This document shows positions 43,301 through 54,178 of a DNA stretch of 64,000 nt, piece by piece. A program made the translations under genes and the position numbers. Under the pieces are notes generated by a model. The model ran no database searches and had not been told where the DNA came from. It saw nothing but the letters and a program-made list of their open reading frames with translations. Position 1 is the first letter of the stretch, and each line of letters opens with the position of its first letter. This DNA comes from Capsaspora owczarzaki ATCC 30864. Lineage: Eukaryota; Opisthokonta; Filasterea. The DNA lies in contig NW_011887306.1 of NCBI RefSeq assembly GCF_000151315.2, forward strand, positions 189,357 through 253,356, in the 5' to 3' direction.

Positions 43301-45061
43301 GCGGCAGTATCCGATCTACAGCCGCCGACAGAAACGTTGGCCGAATTTGCCAGTAGACTGCTGCGCAAGGAGGAGCTCGCGCCTGCAGCACCAGAGCCAA
43401 ACCCCGATGGGCTTATTCACCTTGATCTCGGCCACGACACTGTTGGTGTAGCACAGTGCTTTGCTGCCCCACATTCTCAAAGCGTTCCGACAGCATTGCC
43501 CGAGATCAACACCCCTCACACTGACTCCTCCGCCGACACACAGACGAGTCCAGATGCACCCAGTCAGAACAATGCCTATGTCCGCGAAGGCAGCGTGACA
43601 AGCAGAGGCATTCCAACCTTGCCAACCGCAACAAGGAGGCAGGTTCTCGATGATCCCACCACGCTCGAGAACACGACAACCGCTCGAACCGTTCATTCAA
43701 GTAGCAGCGATCAGTACATTCCACTATCGGTTCGGCGAGTGTTGGGGATCAAGCCACAAGTCCCAAGTGCACCCACTACTGCCACACATCTGCCAGACGC
43801 ATCAACCCTAATCACGACGCAAATTGACATCCCGGCGGGAACGGTGGAACGCATCGCAGACAGAATGTCGCTGCCACCAGCGCTATCTGTCGTGACCGGC
43901 CTTGCGCGTCAAGTGCAGGGTCGCCTGCTGGCAATGCAAAATCTCGTGCGAGAAAAGCACAAGGCGTCCAGCACTGTCGAGAATGCCAGCGAGAATCGAC
44001 GGCAACAACTAGCTGACGCCCTGCTCCGCAACCAGCAGTATCGACACGAGCTCGCCAGTTTGGATGACCAGCTCAAAGAGCAGTACGATGTGCTCAATCG
44101 CTTTGCAACGGCCATCATGCGGGTGGATCGGTACAAGCTTCGCCGCCCCGCGCTCGAACGACGTCGCGAGCTGCAGGAAGCGACAGACACTATCAGTCGC
44201 ACCAACGAAACCATGTCAGAGCAGACAGACCAGCTTTTAGGAAACGATGGCCACCCCAAACTTCTCCAGCGACAGACCAAAGAGGGTGACACTACGACCA
44301 GCGCGCCCCTGCCAGGCGACACCACCACTGGACTCCGTGGGTCTCAGCAGCCTCGAGAACCTGCTGCAGGATCGCTACGAACTGCTCCGCCATCAAGTGC
44401 GCACACACTCACCACGCCCGCGTCAGCACGCTCCAACCCCTTTGGACAGGAGTTTGCGCCAGACGACAGTTTCCGCCGCCAACTGATTTTGGGGTGCATC
44501 CCACTCCACCGACGGCCACACTCACTTTATCAGGACTTTTTGACTGGCGCTGACAAGTCGCCCCACGAATCTCGATTTACTGATGTAACGGACGACTGGA
44601 CCGAGTTTAACGAGGCGCGGTACTCGGAAGCTGCAGCAATCAAGGCACGCGAAACTGGCGTCGTCTTGCTGCCCACGTTTGATGAAATGATGGAGAGGTT
44701 GGGTCGCGATGCTGCTGGAAACATGCAAGCGCGTACAACAACAACAACATCAACCTTTTATACGGAGACAGAGGCTGGCAGCCATCCGGGCATGCTGGGC
44801 AGCGTCAAGTCCGTGTCCGACGCCAACGACCCCAATTGCAAATTTGTAGTGGCTGCAGAGCCCACCTCAGACATTCCCAATCCCTTTGTCTGGCCTCCTG
44901 TGCCGAGTGTGCTACAAGCGTACGGGATGGAGGACGACGAACGCGCGCAGATGTGGATTCGGAAGGAGCTCGGTCTGAGCCCGTCCATGCCGCCAGTCCC
45001 GCGGTCTCTCTCGTCTGCAAAGAGCAAGGATGTGTCGCCGGATGATGCCATCGAAGAGTAG
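40376..45061 (+). CDS. Large intronless low-complexity protein, unknown function
   Basis: One uninterrupted frame of about 1,560 codons from MPVRDAAAGVQTPQP. An upstream in-frame ATG at 40289 exists, but the peptide before 40376 looks non-coding. I do not recognise the family. Most of it is predicted disordered: Ser/Pro/Gln/His/Arg-rich, with PQPPQQPQQQ and SSSSST runs. Ordered-looking islands include LTLALPGQIDAAHLYTGVSL with GPTEKFIQRYQELMVERL (about 41365-41510), DWVMAFRRCFQPEDTITEYF with REIYFGRRHKKKRVRH (about 42000-42115), EWEWLADDVPPNVRPIRRKM (about 42585-42645), a coiled-coil-like segment RQQLADALLRNQQYRHELAS (about 44000-44060), and a C-terminal region with RQLILGCIPLHRRPHSLYQD (about 44478-44540) and MWIRKELGLSP. 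Codon use and frame length argue for a real gene. Confidence 0.75.
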   Translation: MPVRDAAAGVQTPQPLSTEPSVSGRSKTSQKSLPVAGSLDEPTAGLWNQRQENSLIDKVNADTPTTTAPDSSSQPVTQPGSRPDNILAESLLFTPWPEATQGSLKASLVSRGKKESAAIDSRRSSSGFGPENRNSSNAPRMTDSDGSESRNPDVQGEGQLARSSAGNARQPNSRRRTSSRSGPLQRRAQSLGDPDLGVSGSTAMAAGVADADPRIASKAKASSAPKQQSSAPAALFASLASAGILSSGNGVFKTGPERLDSIFSITRLKLKMHDKRHRIHQRYLHRHRHHHSEAEQEDHPKEAASTSALDVPAINDPSAEAAAAVHPPPQLTHRSLTLALPGQIDAAHLYTGVSLTGPTEKFIQRYQELMVERLHQSEAEQAQAEPPHVRALKPQGPYSEDLPRSRHTLVVTVPSRPRLYGMRMFDPTCRAEVQAATADAAMLSNPSTPNSSSSRTANSSKRSSSMQPAPSADQQPQPPQQPQQQTFTSSGEQPQPSSSSSTTPPVLYEQRGTIVPTQEDAASSLQLPSTRRIANTRRPPEDWVMAFRRCFQPEDTITEYFELLREIYFGRRHKKKRVRHNKKAPLKFGPNNRSRPHGRLHSPCSVASLRAAFGGGSPEPTVEVEKHARFAQEEATSIHPSPEAEDAPLKEETAPTKHSGKRIAAVKRSIATAVANLRPDKNHKRSSGIPQEASDTTADAEPSTSQSIAASEREKADAVLHPDGMDDLEEPEDDEEWEWLADDVPPNVRPIRRKMAMASYLLIASGRTKLKEIREQIHQFGTDKPHAAGGSHSPELGDDKAEAELAHSITQQAAHKALARSKSTGALPVVAGGLGAGRTVTSNAASDHAVETEPAPRRRHLLRRHRRLETKSMHSMPSAVVAPSPALTRPRRPFSTGLAAISEQTRTSSASANAPGANRREPGVVHTACTCGESMHHHHARDSNNLGVPVRESEDASEQGDHAAELHSSKADISTAAVSDLQPPTETLAEFASRLLRKEELAPAAPEPNPDGLIHLDLGHDTVGVAQCFAAPHSQSVPTALPEINTPHTDSSADTQTSPDAPSQNNAYVREGSVTSRGIPTLPTATRRQVLDDPTTLENTTTARTVHSSSSDQYIPLSVRRVLGIKPQVPSAPTTATHLPDASTLITTQIDIPAGTVERIADRMSLPPALSVVTGLARQVQGRLLAMQNLVREKHKASSTVENASENRRQQLADALLRNQQYRHELASLDDQLKEQYDVLNRFATAIMRVDRYKLRRPALERRRELQEATDTISRTNETMSEQTDQLLGNDGHPKLLQRQTKEGDTTTSAPLPGDTTTGLRGSQQPREPAAGSLRTAPPSSAHTLTTPASARSNPFGQEFAPDDSFRRQLILGCIPLHRRPHSLYQDFLTGADKSPHESRFTDVTDDWTEFNEARYSEAAAIKARETGVVLLPTFDEMMERLGRDAAGNMQARTTTTTSTFYTETEAGSHPGMLGSVKSVSDANDPNCKFVVAAEPTSDIPNPFVWPPVPSVLQAYGMEDDERAQMWIRKELGLSPSMPPVPRSLSSAKSKDVSPDDAIEE

Positions 45062-45907
45062 TTGAACCCTGGATTGTTTTTTCTTGTTGTTGTTGTTTTG
45101 CATGATGTTGTTGTTGTCGTGAGTTTGCGAATTGAATGAATTTCATGGAATTCTGCTTGGTCCTCGTTTTTTCGTCTGGATAGCTCTTTTTCTTCTGCAT
45201 GTATTTTTTGTATCTGTTGGCGACTCGAAGCACGAGGATTGTCATTGACCATGAATGGTGATTTGCTGTAACCAAGCACCTCAAATCTCTGTTGTGACGA
45301 CGAAATTTGCCCCAACACACACAAAAACACAACTGCGGTTTGAGCGGTCACTTGCGCCGTCCGCTCCAAACCCCCAATGCAGGTCTGTGTTGTGGTTTTG
45401 AGTGGCTTCTTTTTGGGATATTTTGGGAGGGCAGGGCGGTTGTGGCTTCCGTGGAGCATGGCGAGATCCTAACCGCAAGACGAACCACTCGGTTTTGAAA
45501 CCAGGTGCCGCGCTCTGCTCTTTCGTCTCGCGCGCCCCTCGCTTGCGCAGACCATCCACTGGGATCCAAGTAGATCGGAAGGTGCTTACGTCGCTGGACA
45601 GTGCACGCACGCAGCTCATCGCGAGGCTGACAAAGGCCAGTGGCAGAAGCAAGCAAACGAACCCATGAAAAACCCAGCTTTTGTTTTTGTTTTCGCTTTC
45701 AGCAATCTCTCGCTCTCTCTCGCAATCGCAACCACCCTCGTCGTCCCTCCCGCACAAGCTCACTTCGATCTCTCATTCTCTGTCTGTCTGTGTATGTGTA
45801 TGTGTGTGTGTGGCTCTCTCGCTCTCGCTCTTGTCCCAATTCAGATCCAAAAAGCACAATCCTCAGTCCTTGTTTTCACCCACAGTTCGACCCAAATTTT
45901 CACACAA
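45062..45907. other. Intergenic, unknown gene to LIM gene
   Basis: No supported exon. TTG runs follow the stop at 45061. CT-rich and GTGTAT tracts at 45710-45835 probably form the promoter and leader of the LIM gene. Confidence 0.4.
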
Positions 45908-47420
45908 ATGTCCACCGACAGCGAGCCCAAGGTGCGTTGTTTCCCACCCAACCTCCAACCACCACCACTCGTCTGATCCCCTGCTGTCTCTCTTTCTCTC
46001 TCTCCCTTTGCTTGCCTTCCTTGGCTTCTCCCATCGACCCCAGTGGAAGCAAAGATTGCCAAACGAAAAATTCTGCTGCTTCTTTTTTTTTTTTTTTTTT
46101 TCTCTCTTTTTTTCTCTTCTTTCTTCCTTCTCGCTTCCGCGTCTGATTCCGCTGCCAGTTCGCAGTGGCATGCAGCGTGTGGTGATCTTGCATTCATGAA
46201 GTGGTCCGTCAGCTGTGCTGCCACTCACCAGCTGCACGCAATCACACAACAAACAAACACAATCCATTTTTTTATTGTTTTTTTTTTTAAAAAAAAATCA
46301 ATCCTCTTCAGTTCGTGCTGCTCGGAAGCAGGGGGTGGGGAGAGAGAAGCCGAAAGCGACCTCCAGCTGCACGCATCGATCGTTTGGCTTTTGATTCGCT
46401 GGGATCTTCTTCAGCGACATGCGCTGCCAACAAACCGAACAAAAAGCACCAACATTGAAAACACAAACCAGACAGACTCTGAATCAAACATGACCTTTTT
46501 TTTCTTTTTTCTTTTTTTTCTTGTTTGTTTGTGGTTTTTTTGGGCAATTCAAACGTTCGAACATTGGCCGCGCTTCTTTTGCTGTGTCTGCTCTGATCCG
46601 TGTTGTGTGCATTGCTTTTTTGCAATGGGACGCTTGAACATAAGCAGCAAATCACACTTTTCAATGCGATCACACACACACAAAAAAAACCCAAAACAAC
46701 AAAAAAAAAAAATACAACAAAAAAATCGAAAAAAAAAAAAAGTTTGCCTTCTTTTTATAATCGTTTGTTGATTTTCAACTTTTTTTTTTATTTTTTTTAA
46801 ATCATTCGAACTTTTTTTTTATTGTTTTTTTTTTTTTTTTTTTTTGAAAAACAAAAACCTCGAAAACTTTAAAAACTCAGACAAACAAAACAAAAAAACA
46901 CTATCAAACTTCAACAACTCAAACTTCCTCACCTTTTTGTTTGTTTGCTGCTTTGTTCCCAATTTAACAGAAGATTGGCGGCTTCAAGCCCCAGCCCCGC
47001 GTTGCCTGCGAGATTTGCGACAAGACCGTCTACCCCATGGAGCAGATCTCTGCTGACGGCCACATTTACCACAAGACGTGCTTCCGATGCCAGGAGTGCA
47101 AGAAGATTTTGTCGCTCGGCGCCTACTCTGCCGTCGCCGGCCAGGTCTTCTGCAAGCCCCACTTTACCCAAATATTCAAGACCAAGGGCAACTACGACAC
47201 TGCCTTCGGCAAGGAGTCCCTGAAGGCCAAGTGGGCCCCTGCCCCTGCTGCCGAGCCCGTCCGCTCGTCGCGCTACTCTGAGCCCAAGGAGGAGCCCCGC
47301 CGCCAGGCCCCCGCCTCCGCTGCCGCCGCCGAAGAGGACGAGCCCCAGCAGCAAGAGGAGGAGGAAGAAGCTCCCCGCCACCGCCACCGCGATGAGGAGG
47401 AGGAAGAGGAGGACAACTAG
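45908..47420 (+). CDS. Single LIM-domain protein, EPLIN/LIMA1-like
   Basis: Two exons: 45908-45931 (MSTDSEPK) and 46971-47420, separated by a 1-kb intron full of poly-T and poly-A tracts. The LIM domain (about residues 18-72) has the zinc ligands CEICDKT, HIYHKTCFRCQECK and VFCKPHF, followed by the EPLIN-type extension KTKGNYDTAFG. The C-terminus is Ala/Pro-rich and ends in a Glu/His/Arg block (EEEEEAPRHRHRDEEEEEED). LIM proteins of this group bind actin or actin-linked partners; here there is no second actin-binding motif that I can recognise. Protein about 157 residues. The first exon is inferred from ATG and the donor AAG|GTGCGT. Confidence 0.85.
46080..46850. repeat. Poly-T/poly-A-rich intron of the LIM gene
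   Basis: Several T and A homopolymers of 10-20 bases (46086-46100, 46268-46297, 46497-46520, 46683-46741, 46780-46844) lie within the first intron. This is the densest homopolymer region of the window and is prone to assembly error. Confidence 0.8.
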
Positions 47421-47889
47421 AGCATTTTTTCCCCATTTGTTGTTTTCGAGACGATTTGGTTCCAAAGGTCAACTGCTCATGTTGTTGGGCTTCTCCCCTC
47501 GCGTTCGAAATCATTCGCAGTCGTGTCCAATAGGCACTGGTGCCGCATGACTGTTTTGTGATTGTTCTGGACCGCCCCAACTTTGACTTTTTGTTTTCAT
47601 TTCGTTTGCTCGGCTTCTTTTTGGTTTGTTTGTTTAGTCCGCCCTGCTTCTTGTTGTTCTCTTGGATTCTTTGTATTCACGTGTTCGCTTGTTCCGACTC
47701 TTGCTCCGTGCGCTCTGCGGGAGGTGATGCCGTGTGCGTGTGTACTCTTTGTGCATAAACAGTTAAAACTTTTCAGTAATGTTTCGATTGGTGCATGCTG
47801 CAATCTCAACCTCTCAGAATTGAATAGAGCAATTGACATTCTTACTATGTTGCGCGATCCGGCGAGGCCTCAGTCTGTTCTTTGTCAGA
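47421..47889. other. Intergenic, LIM gene to CDK8-like kinase
   Basis: No coding exon recognised. T- and G-rich with a GTGTGCGTGTGTAC stretch near 47732. It probably holds the kinase promoter. Confidence 0.35.
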
Positions 47890-50800
47890 ATGAAGGACGA
47901 GGACGATGAGCTTGGTCTGCAGCCAGAGCATCATTCAAGTCTGGTGCTGTCCAGCTCACGTCGCCGGCCAGACGCCTTCGATCACGACAATGATGATGGT
48001 GACGGTGATGTTAACGACAATGATAATGATGACTACCGTGACGAAGGCGCTGACGGCGAGGCTGGAGACGATGACGATCTCGCTCTGCGCAGCATGGCGG
48101 GAAACGGATGGCGGGAAACGACGGCGATGGGTGCTGCTGCTGCTGCTGCTGATGTGGGACAGCTCGTGACCAAGAGCAGCCATCATGAGCAAGCTGCCGA
48201 TAGCGCGGAAGAGTCGCCTGACGACAATCCCGACGACGACGACGACGGCGACGATGAAACTGAGACGATGCATCAGAATGGCGCCTCTCGCAATGGTCCA
48301 AGCACAAGTAACACCAATACTCATACGAGTAGTAGTGCGACTTTACTGACGATTGAAACCAAGTCGAGTCCATCATCCGCAGAGCGAAACCGAAACCGCG
48401 TCGTGCCAAGTCTTGACAAGGCGGTGTTGCACGGCGTGCACAGCAGCAAAGCGGAGGCTAAACCGTGGCTGGGCGACCTTCGCTCGTTCGTCAGGAAGCG
48501 CATCGACTCGCTCAAACAGCGCTCATCGTCGTCCTCGACGAGCGATGCAGTGTTTACGAGCTGGTTTCGGCACATTAAGAATTTGGCATCGCAGCATTCC
48601 GTGGCAAACAACTCGTCTGTCAAACGCCTCGATGCTGTGATTGCGGCGCTGGCCACCGAGCAGCCCACTCTGCACTGCAGTCCGGATGTGCTTGCTGCAG
48701 ATGAGAACGACTTGAGCTTGCTGGATCTGTCCCAGCTTCTGCCCACCGATGCCCCGGACTTGTACAAGGAAACCCTTGACATTCTGGTGCGCGCATTTCC
48801 ATTGCTACATCCGCGCGATCTTGCTCCGTGTCTTAACAGCTGCTTTGGCAAAGAGCCCTTTGCCCAGCGCATCAAGTACGACCCCTGGGTTGGAGGCGCT
48901 CCAATGTACATTCCGCTTGGGAAAGTCGGCGAAGGTACGGTGGCCGTCCTTATGCTCGTCATGTTCTTGTGTGGCAGCTTTGAAACTCTGGCCTTTTTAC
49001 TCAAGGCATAATGCACGGTCTGGTGTGCTCAAACAGGATCGTACGGCACAGTGTACAAGGTTGTTGCTTGCCAGTACGTTTGTCTTTGTCTTTGTTGTTT
49101 TGGTGTTTTGCATGTTCGATGTCGTCGGCCGGGGGTGTATGCTTGACTGTTGCTTGGCACTTCCGAACTGACCTTTTGTGGGTTTGATCATCACAGTGGC
49201 TTCCCAACGTTTCACGAAAAGTTCTACGCGCTCAAAAAGATCAAGTCCCGGACACAGTCCAACGGCATGCCTCGGGCTGTGATTCGAGAAGTGTCTGTGA
49301 GTGTCAGCATCAGCCATGTGATACTGAAGTTTGACAGACACCAACCTTGGAATGCTTTCCATAGATCCTTCGCGAGCTGTCGCATGACAATATTATATCC
49401 CTAGTTGATGTTATTTACTTTCCGCATCAGTACGAAATTGGACTGGTCTTTCCTTTCATGGAATACGATTTGCATGTGAGTACTACATGTATTTGCTTTT
49501 GTTTGACATGTCCCTTTGATATAGTTCAGTTGCCGTTGGAAAGCGTGACACTGAAAGCCATCGATTCCTTCAATGGCTCCAGGAAATCATTCGATTTCAT
49601 CGATACTCGAGCAACTTTGCAGAGCGATTCACCGAGCAGGTTCTTCGACGCGCAAGTGGCTTGCGAGGCTACTCTTCTCAAGGCATCCGCGCGATTGCTG
49701 CAAAAGATCGCCTGCACCCCCTGACCATCAAAGCCATCATGTGGCAACTGCTTCAAGGGCTCGACTACCTGCACGATAACTGGATTGTGCACGCCGATTT
49801 GAAGCCAAATAACATTCTCATCAGCAGCCAAGGGCAGGTGCGAATCGGTGATTTTGGGCTTTCCAGGCTCTTTCTCGGACCGCGTGAAGCGCAAGAACCG
49901 GTGCTCGTGACGATGTGGTACCGGGCTCCGGAGCTTCTGCTTGGCGATTCCAAATGCTCTCGAGCGATAGGTAAGTTCTGCTTTTGCTTTGTTGGTTTTG
50001 TTGTTGTTGTTTTTTTTGCTTTTTGCCCTTCTCCTCCTCCTCCTCCTCCTCCTTCCGCTCCGCTGTAGCACTCACAACAATGTTGTTGGTGCATCAGATA
50101 TGTGGTCGGTGGGCTGCATTTTGGCGGAAATGTTTTTGCTTCAGCCGATCTTTAGGGGCAAGCCATTGCCCGAACCAAAAACTCGCGACCAGTTCGAGCA
50201 AGATCAAGCCATGAAGATCTTCCACGCGCTGGGTCTTCCTACTGGTAAAGCTGACGGGATGGAATCACGCATGCATCATCGAAATTCGCATCTAACGGAG
50301 GAGTTCTCACTTGTAAAATTTCCTGCTCCAGTTGAGGCTTGGCCGGAAGTGACGACAATGCGATTCTGGCCTTTGATTGAAAAGTGGGAGAGTGTGTAAG
50401 TTGAGCCACGGCTGTTGCCATGCAGTAGTTGGTTTTGTGCGCTGTTCTCGTTCGCCTTGCGCTCAAGCAACGATTTGATTCTTTGGTTTGGTCTTTAGCC
50501 ATCCCAAAGTCTACAAGTTCAGCTTAGACTCCATGCTCAAGCATGTTTTGCCAGACGCGAGCATCGAGTTGCAGCTTCTTCGCGGGCTGTTCACATTCGA
50601 TCCATCTAAACGGTTACGAACACGGCAGGCTCTAACGCACGCGTATTTCACCTCCTCCCCGCCAGTTTCGTTGCTAAAGTACGTTTGTGCAGGCTCTATC
50701 TATTGTTTTTGTTTTGCACCCGGTCTTGCCCTTGCGCTTTGGGGAAAAATTCACCTGCTTTGTACGTCCTCTCGCTTTGCTTGCTTGGAACTAGCGCTTT

Positions 50801-52184
50801 TGCGCCTCCACCCAACACATCGCAAGTCATTTACCCGCCGCGCATGTACCAATGGATGTACGATCTCCTGAAACCGTCCAGTGTCCACCAACAACAACAT
50901 GGCCAACCGAAAAAGCAAATCACTGCCGCGCAGAGCGTCTTTCTTCGGCTCTGCCATCACAACGACATGTGCTTTTACCTGCGTCATCTCCAAATCTTCC
51001 ATGGCCTATCACTTCCTGCTGGAATGGTGTCCTCTGTGGACGACCAGATTCTCATGCAGCTCGTCATTGCTAATGTGGGATGCCGATTTATTGCTCCGCC
51101 ATTAGCAGAGTGCTTTGACGACCCAGAACACGGTGCCTGGATTTCTGCACCAGCAAGTATCTTGCCATCTGGATATCGGTCCTTGGAGCACGAGCTGTTG
51201 CAGGTACTCTGCGACGATCAAGTGCCAGCTGCCGAACTTGGCACCACGTTCAGAAGGTGCTTGTTGCAGCATTCACACGAGGTGCTATCCGTGGTCGATT
51301 TGCTTCAGGAGCTTGCCGCTCACGTAAAGGCTTCGTCAGCTGCGATCGATGATGCAAAAGAGCGCCAGCGGAGCTTGGCCACGCGCACGGCAGTGTCGAC
51401 GGCTACGGTCACGCCAAGTGATGGAGCAGCCCCCCGGTCTTCACGCACCGCGCCAACCAGTAGCTCTCGTCATTGGAGTAGCACGGCTGCTGCTGACGGG
51501 ACTCCATCCGCTTCTTCTTCGTCTGCGTCTGCTGCTGCCAGCGGCATGCTCGAACACTTGAGCGACCATGTTCGAAAACCCGTTACCCCCTCGTCTGCTG
51601 CTGCTGCTGCTGGCCACCGCGACGCTCGGTTGTACGAAGATCTGCTGGTTCGCTTACAACTGGCGGCTACACTGTACATGCGTCATCTCACAACCACCAA
51701 TCCTCGCTTCTTGTCCGTATTTTGGCTCTTGGAAGTAATCTTGTACTGCGACAACTTGGCCGACACCGCGCTCCATCAGCTGCTGGGAATTCCAACAACC
51801 ATGTATCGCAAAATGGTCGACAATACCGACCCGGCGTTGCCAGCCGTGAATGCAGCGACGCCGGCAAAGACAGACTCAAAGGCGTCACGAGCCCAAGCGG
51901 CTTTGACTCCCGTCACCGCCACCGGTCCGACAGTTGCGCTCGCCTCGGATGGCTTGCTGGATGCCTCGCGACCCGGCAGAGCAAACTTTCCACAAGGCAA
52001 AAAGAGTGGTTGTGGCATTACAGCTATGGGCGGCCGGAAGTCGCTGACCAGGACGAACGTGTCAATGAGAAGCACGACCGACCTTCCTCACGAACCAGTG
52101 CGACCGGATCCATCTGCTGTTGAGGTCGGCTCCAGAAATCGAGGCGCCAGAATTGTCGTCGCTTCTGTGCCACAAAAGCTGTGA
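47890..52184 (+). CDS. CDK8-like cyclin-dependent kinase with long N- and C-terminal extensions
   Basis: CDK8/19 kinases belong to the Mediator kinase module with cyclin C. About 350 residues precede the kinase domain. They are Asp/Glu-rich (DGDGDVNDNDNDDYRDEG) and Ser-rich, starting MKDEDDELGLQPE. The domain starts LGKVGEG-SYGTVYKVVAC (split by an intron). The VAIK lysine is in EKFYALKKIKSR, the C-helix REVS-ILRELSHDNIISLVDV, the catalytic loop LHDNWIVHADLKPNNILI, then IGDFGLSRL, TMWYRAPELLLGD and DMWSVGCILAEMFLLQPIF. The region HPKVYKFSLDSMLKHVLPD with LRGLFTFDPSKRLRTRQALT matches CDK8. A 470-residue C-terminal extension contains FAPPPNTSQVIYPPRMYQWM and helical and Ser/Ala-rich parts. About eight exons; the acceptor near 49540 is uncertain. 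An in-frame ATG at 47833 is possible but the peptide before 47890 looks non-coding. Confidence 0.8.
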
Positions 52185-52355
52185 CACGCACATACTTGGG
52201 CCCCACGACAACGGGTACCGAATGAACAGTACTGCTAATTGCACAAATGTTAAACTAGAATGGCGTATTTGTTAGGAGTGTAACAATGTATAATGCAGTC
52301 TACTAGTCAAGCGGGATACTGTATTTGGCTGCACCTCAATTCCAACCAAAGCAAA

Positions 52356-54080
52356 TCAGCCAGATGATGCCGGCTTTTGAGAGAAAAAGTCAAGCAAATC
52401 GCCCATCGCGTCGTCCCGAGATTCAGAGGGCTGCTGTTCGTCCTTTCCATCTTCCACGACGGGTGACTGCACCAATCGGAGGGCAGCAGCTTCGGACGCG
52501 GCCTGCTTCCGGGCAATCAGCTGTTCTTGTTGCTCCAACCCAGCCTTGCGAGACAGGTGTTCAAATGGCATGAAAGGATCAACCTTCTGGAATGTATTCA
52601 ACGCCGTCGCCGAGAGCACTGCCTGGGCTATGGATCCCTTCAGCGACTCCAGGTCTTGGAGGGTACATGCCAGAGCAAAGTCGGGCGCACCAGCTGCACC
52701 AGGTACGGCTTTGCCAATGCCAAAGTCAAAGGGGTGCTTTTGTGGCGCGAGTGCGAGTCCGTCGAGTTTCAACCTGACGTTCAATACATGTGCCAACGAG
52801 GAAAGGTCGGGGCTCGGAGTCCGCTGGGACTTGGGCTGGAGAACTTGAATTTCAAACGCGCCGTTGACGAGCCGCAACTGCAGCGTCAGGTCGCTGACAA
52901 TGGGAAGCAACCGGGCGTCGAAGCGCACAACGGCTTCTGCCACATTCAACAATTCGCCTGCGCCGCTCACACGAATATACGCAGACGCGTGATTGGGACT
53001 CGAAATGGCGTTTTGGTGCCAGGGGAACGAATCCAAGACGGATGGCTTCAACTGCTCGCGCTGAAGGTTGACGTGCTTTACAACGTCCGTGCGGATGTGC
53101 TTGCGCATCTGAGACAAGAACCGCGATTGGGCGGCGGTCGTAGTGACGGGCGGAAGGAAGACAAATTCATTTGCTTCCCCTTTTTTCTCTTCCACAGGAA
53201 GAGTGTCCAGAACGTCAACCCCTTCCGACGTGAGCGGAACCGGCGCAAACACATTCTTGTTGATGCAGTTCAAAAAGTGCTTCATGGCGTTCGCTCGCCA
53301 CTGGGCTTCGCCAGCCTCTGGTTCGAGTTCGCGCTCCTCGACTTCAAAATCGTCGATGGCTTGGCGAATGAATGCGGCCTTGTCGATCGATTGAATGGGC
53401 TTGATTTCAATCCAGGGAGTCAAAAATAGACCAGCGCGTAGCTTTTCAGCTGGTAGAGCCTGCGACGCTTGCTCAGCGGAGGAAGGGGTCGAACGACGAA
53501 CGAGCCGCGGGTGGCTCTTCAACAAGGCGTGGATGGCCTGGTGCACGTTCCCCGACAAGGTCGAGTCCGCAGCGATGAGGCGACGCAGCACTTCGTCCGA
53601 CTGGCGAGGCCCTCCAATAATCAACGCGCGAAGAATGCTCAGATCCAACAAGAGTTCGAACGCGCCACTTGCAAACTTGGTGAAGAGCGGTGCCAGTCCA
53701 GGATGGTGCATGTTCGGTCGTCGTCGCAGCCACATTTGAATCAAAAACGGCAAATCGGAACGGTCTAATGTCGGCACAATGGCAGCTTCTGGATCGGCAA
53801 AGGACTCGGCGAATTGCTTCAAGGCCACTTCACGAAGTTCGGCTAAATTTGCGCAGACGCGCGCTGTGCGCGATGCAATGTTCAATTCTTGCACAAGCGT
53901 AGCCGCTTGCAACTGGGACACGAAGGATCGCGCTGAGACGCGCAAGAAGTGAAGATGCCCAGGCAAATCAATGCGCGGACCTGTCTGCACGTCGCTGGGT
54001 GTCCGAGTGGGTGGTGCAAAATCGAGCTGGTGATAGGCGATAAAGCATTGCGCCGCGGAACGCTGAAAGCAAAATTCGGC

Positions 54081-54178
<98 letters not shown>

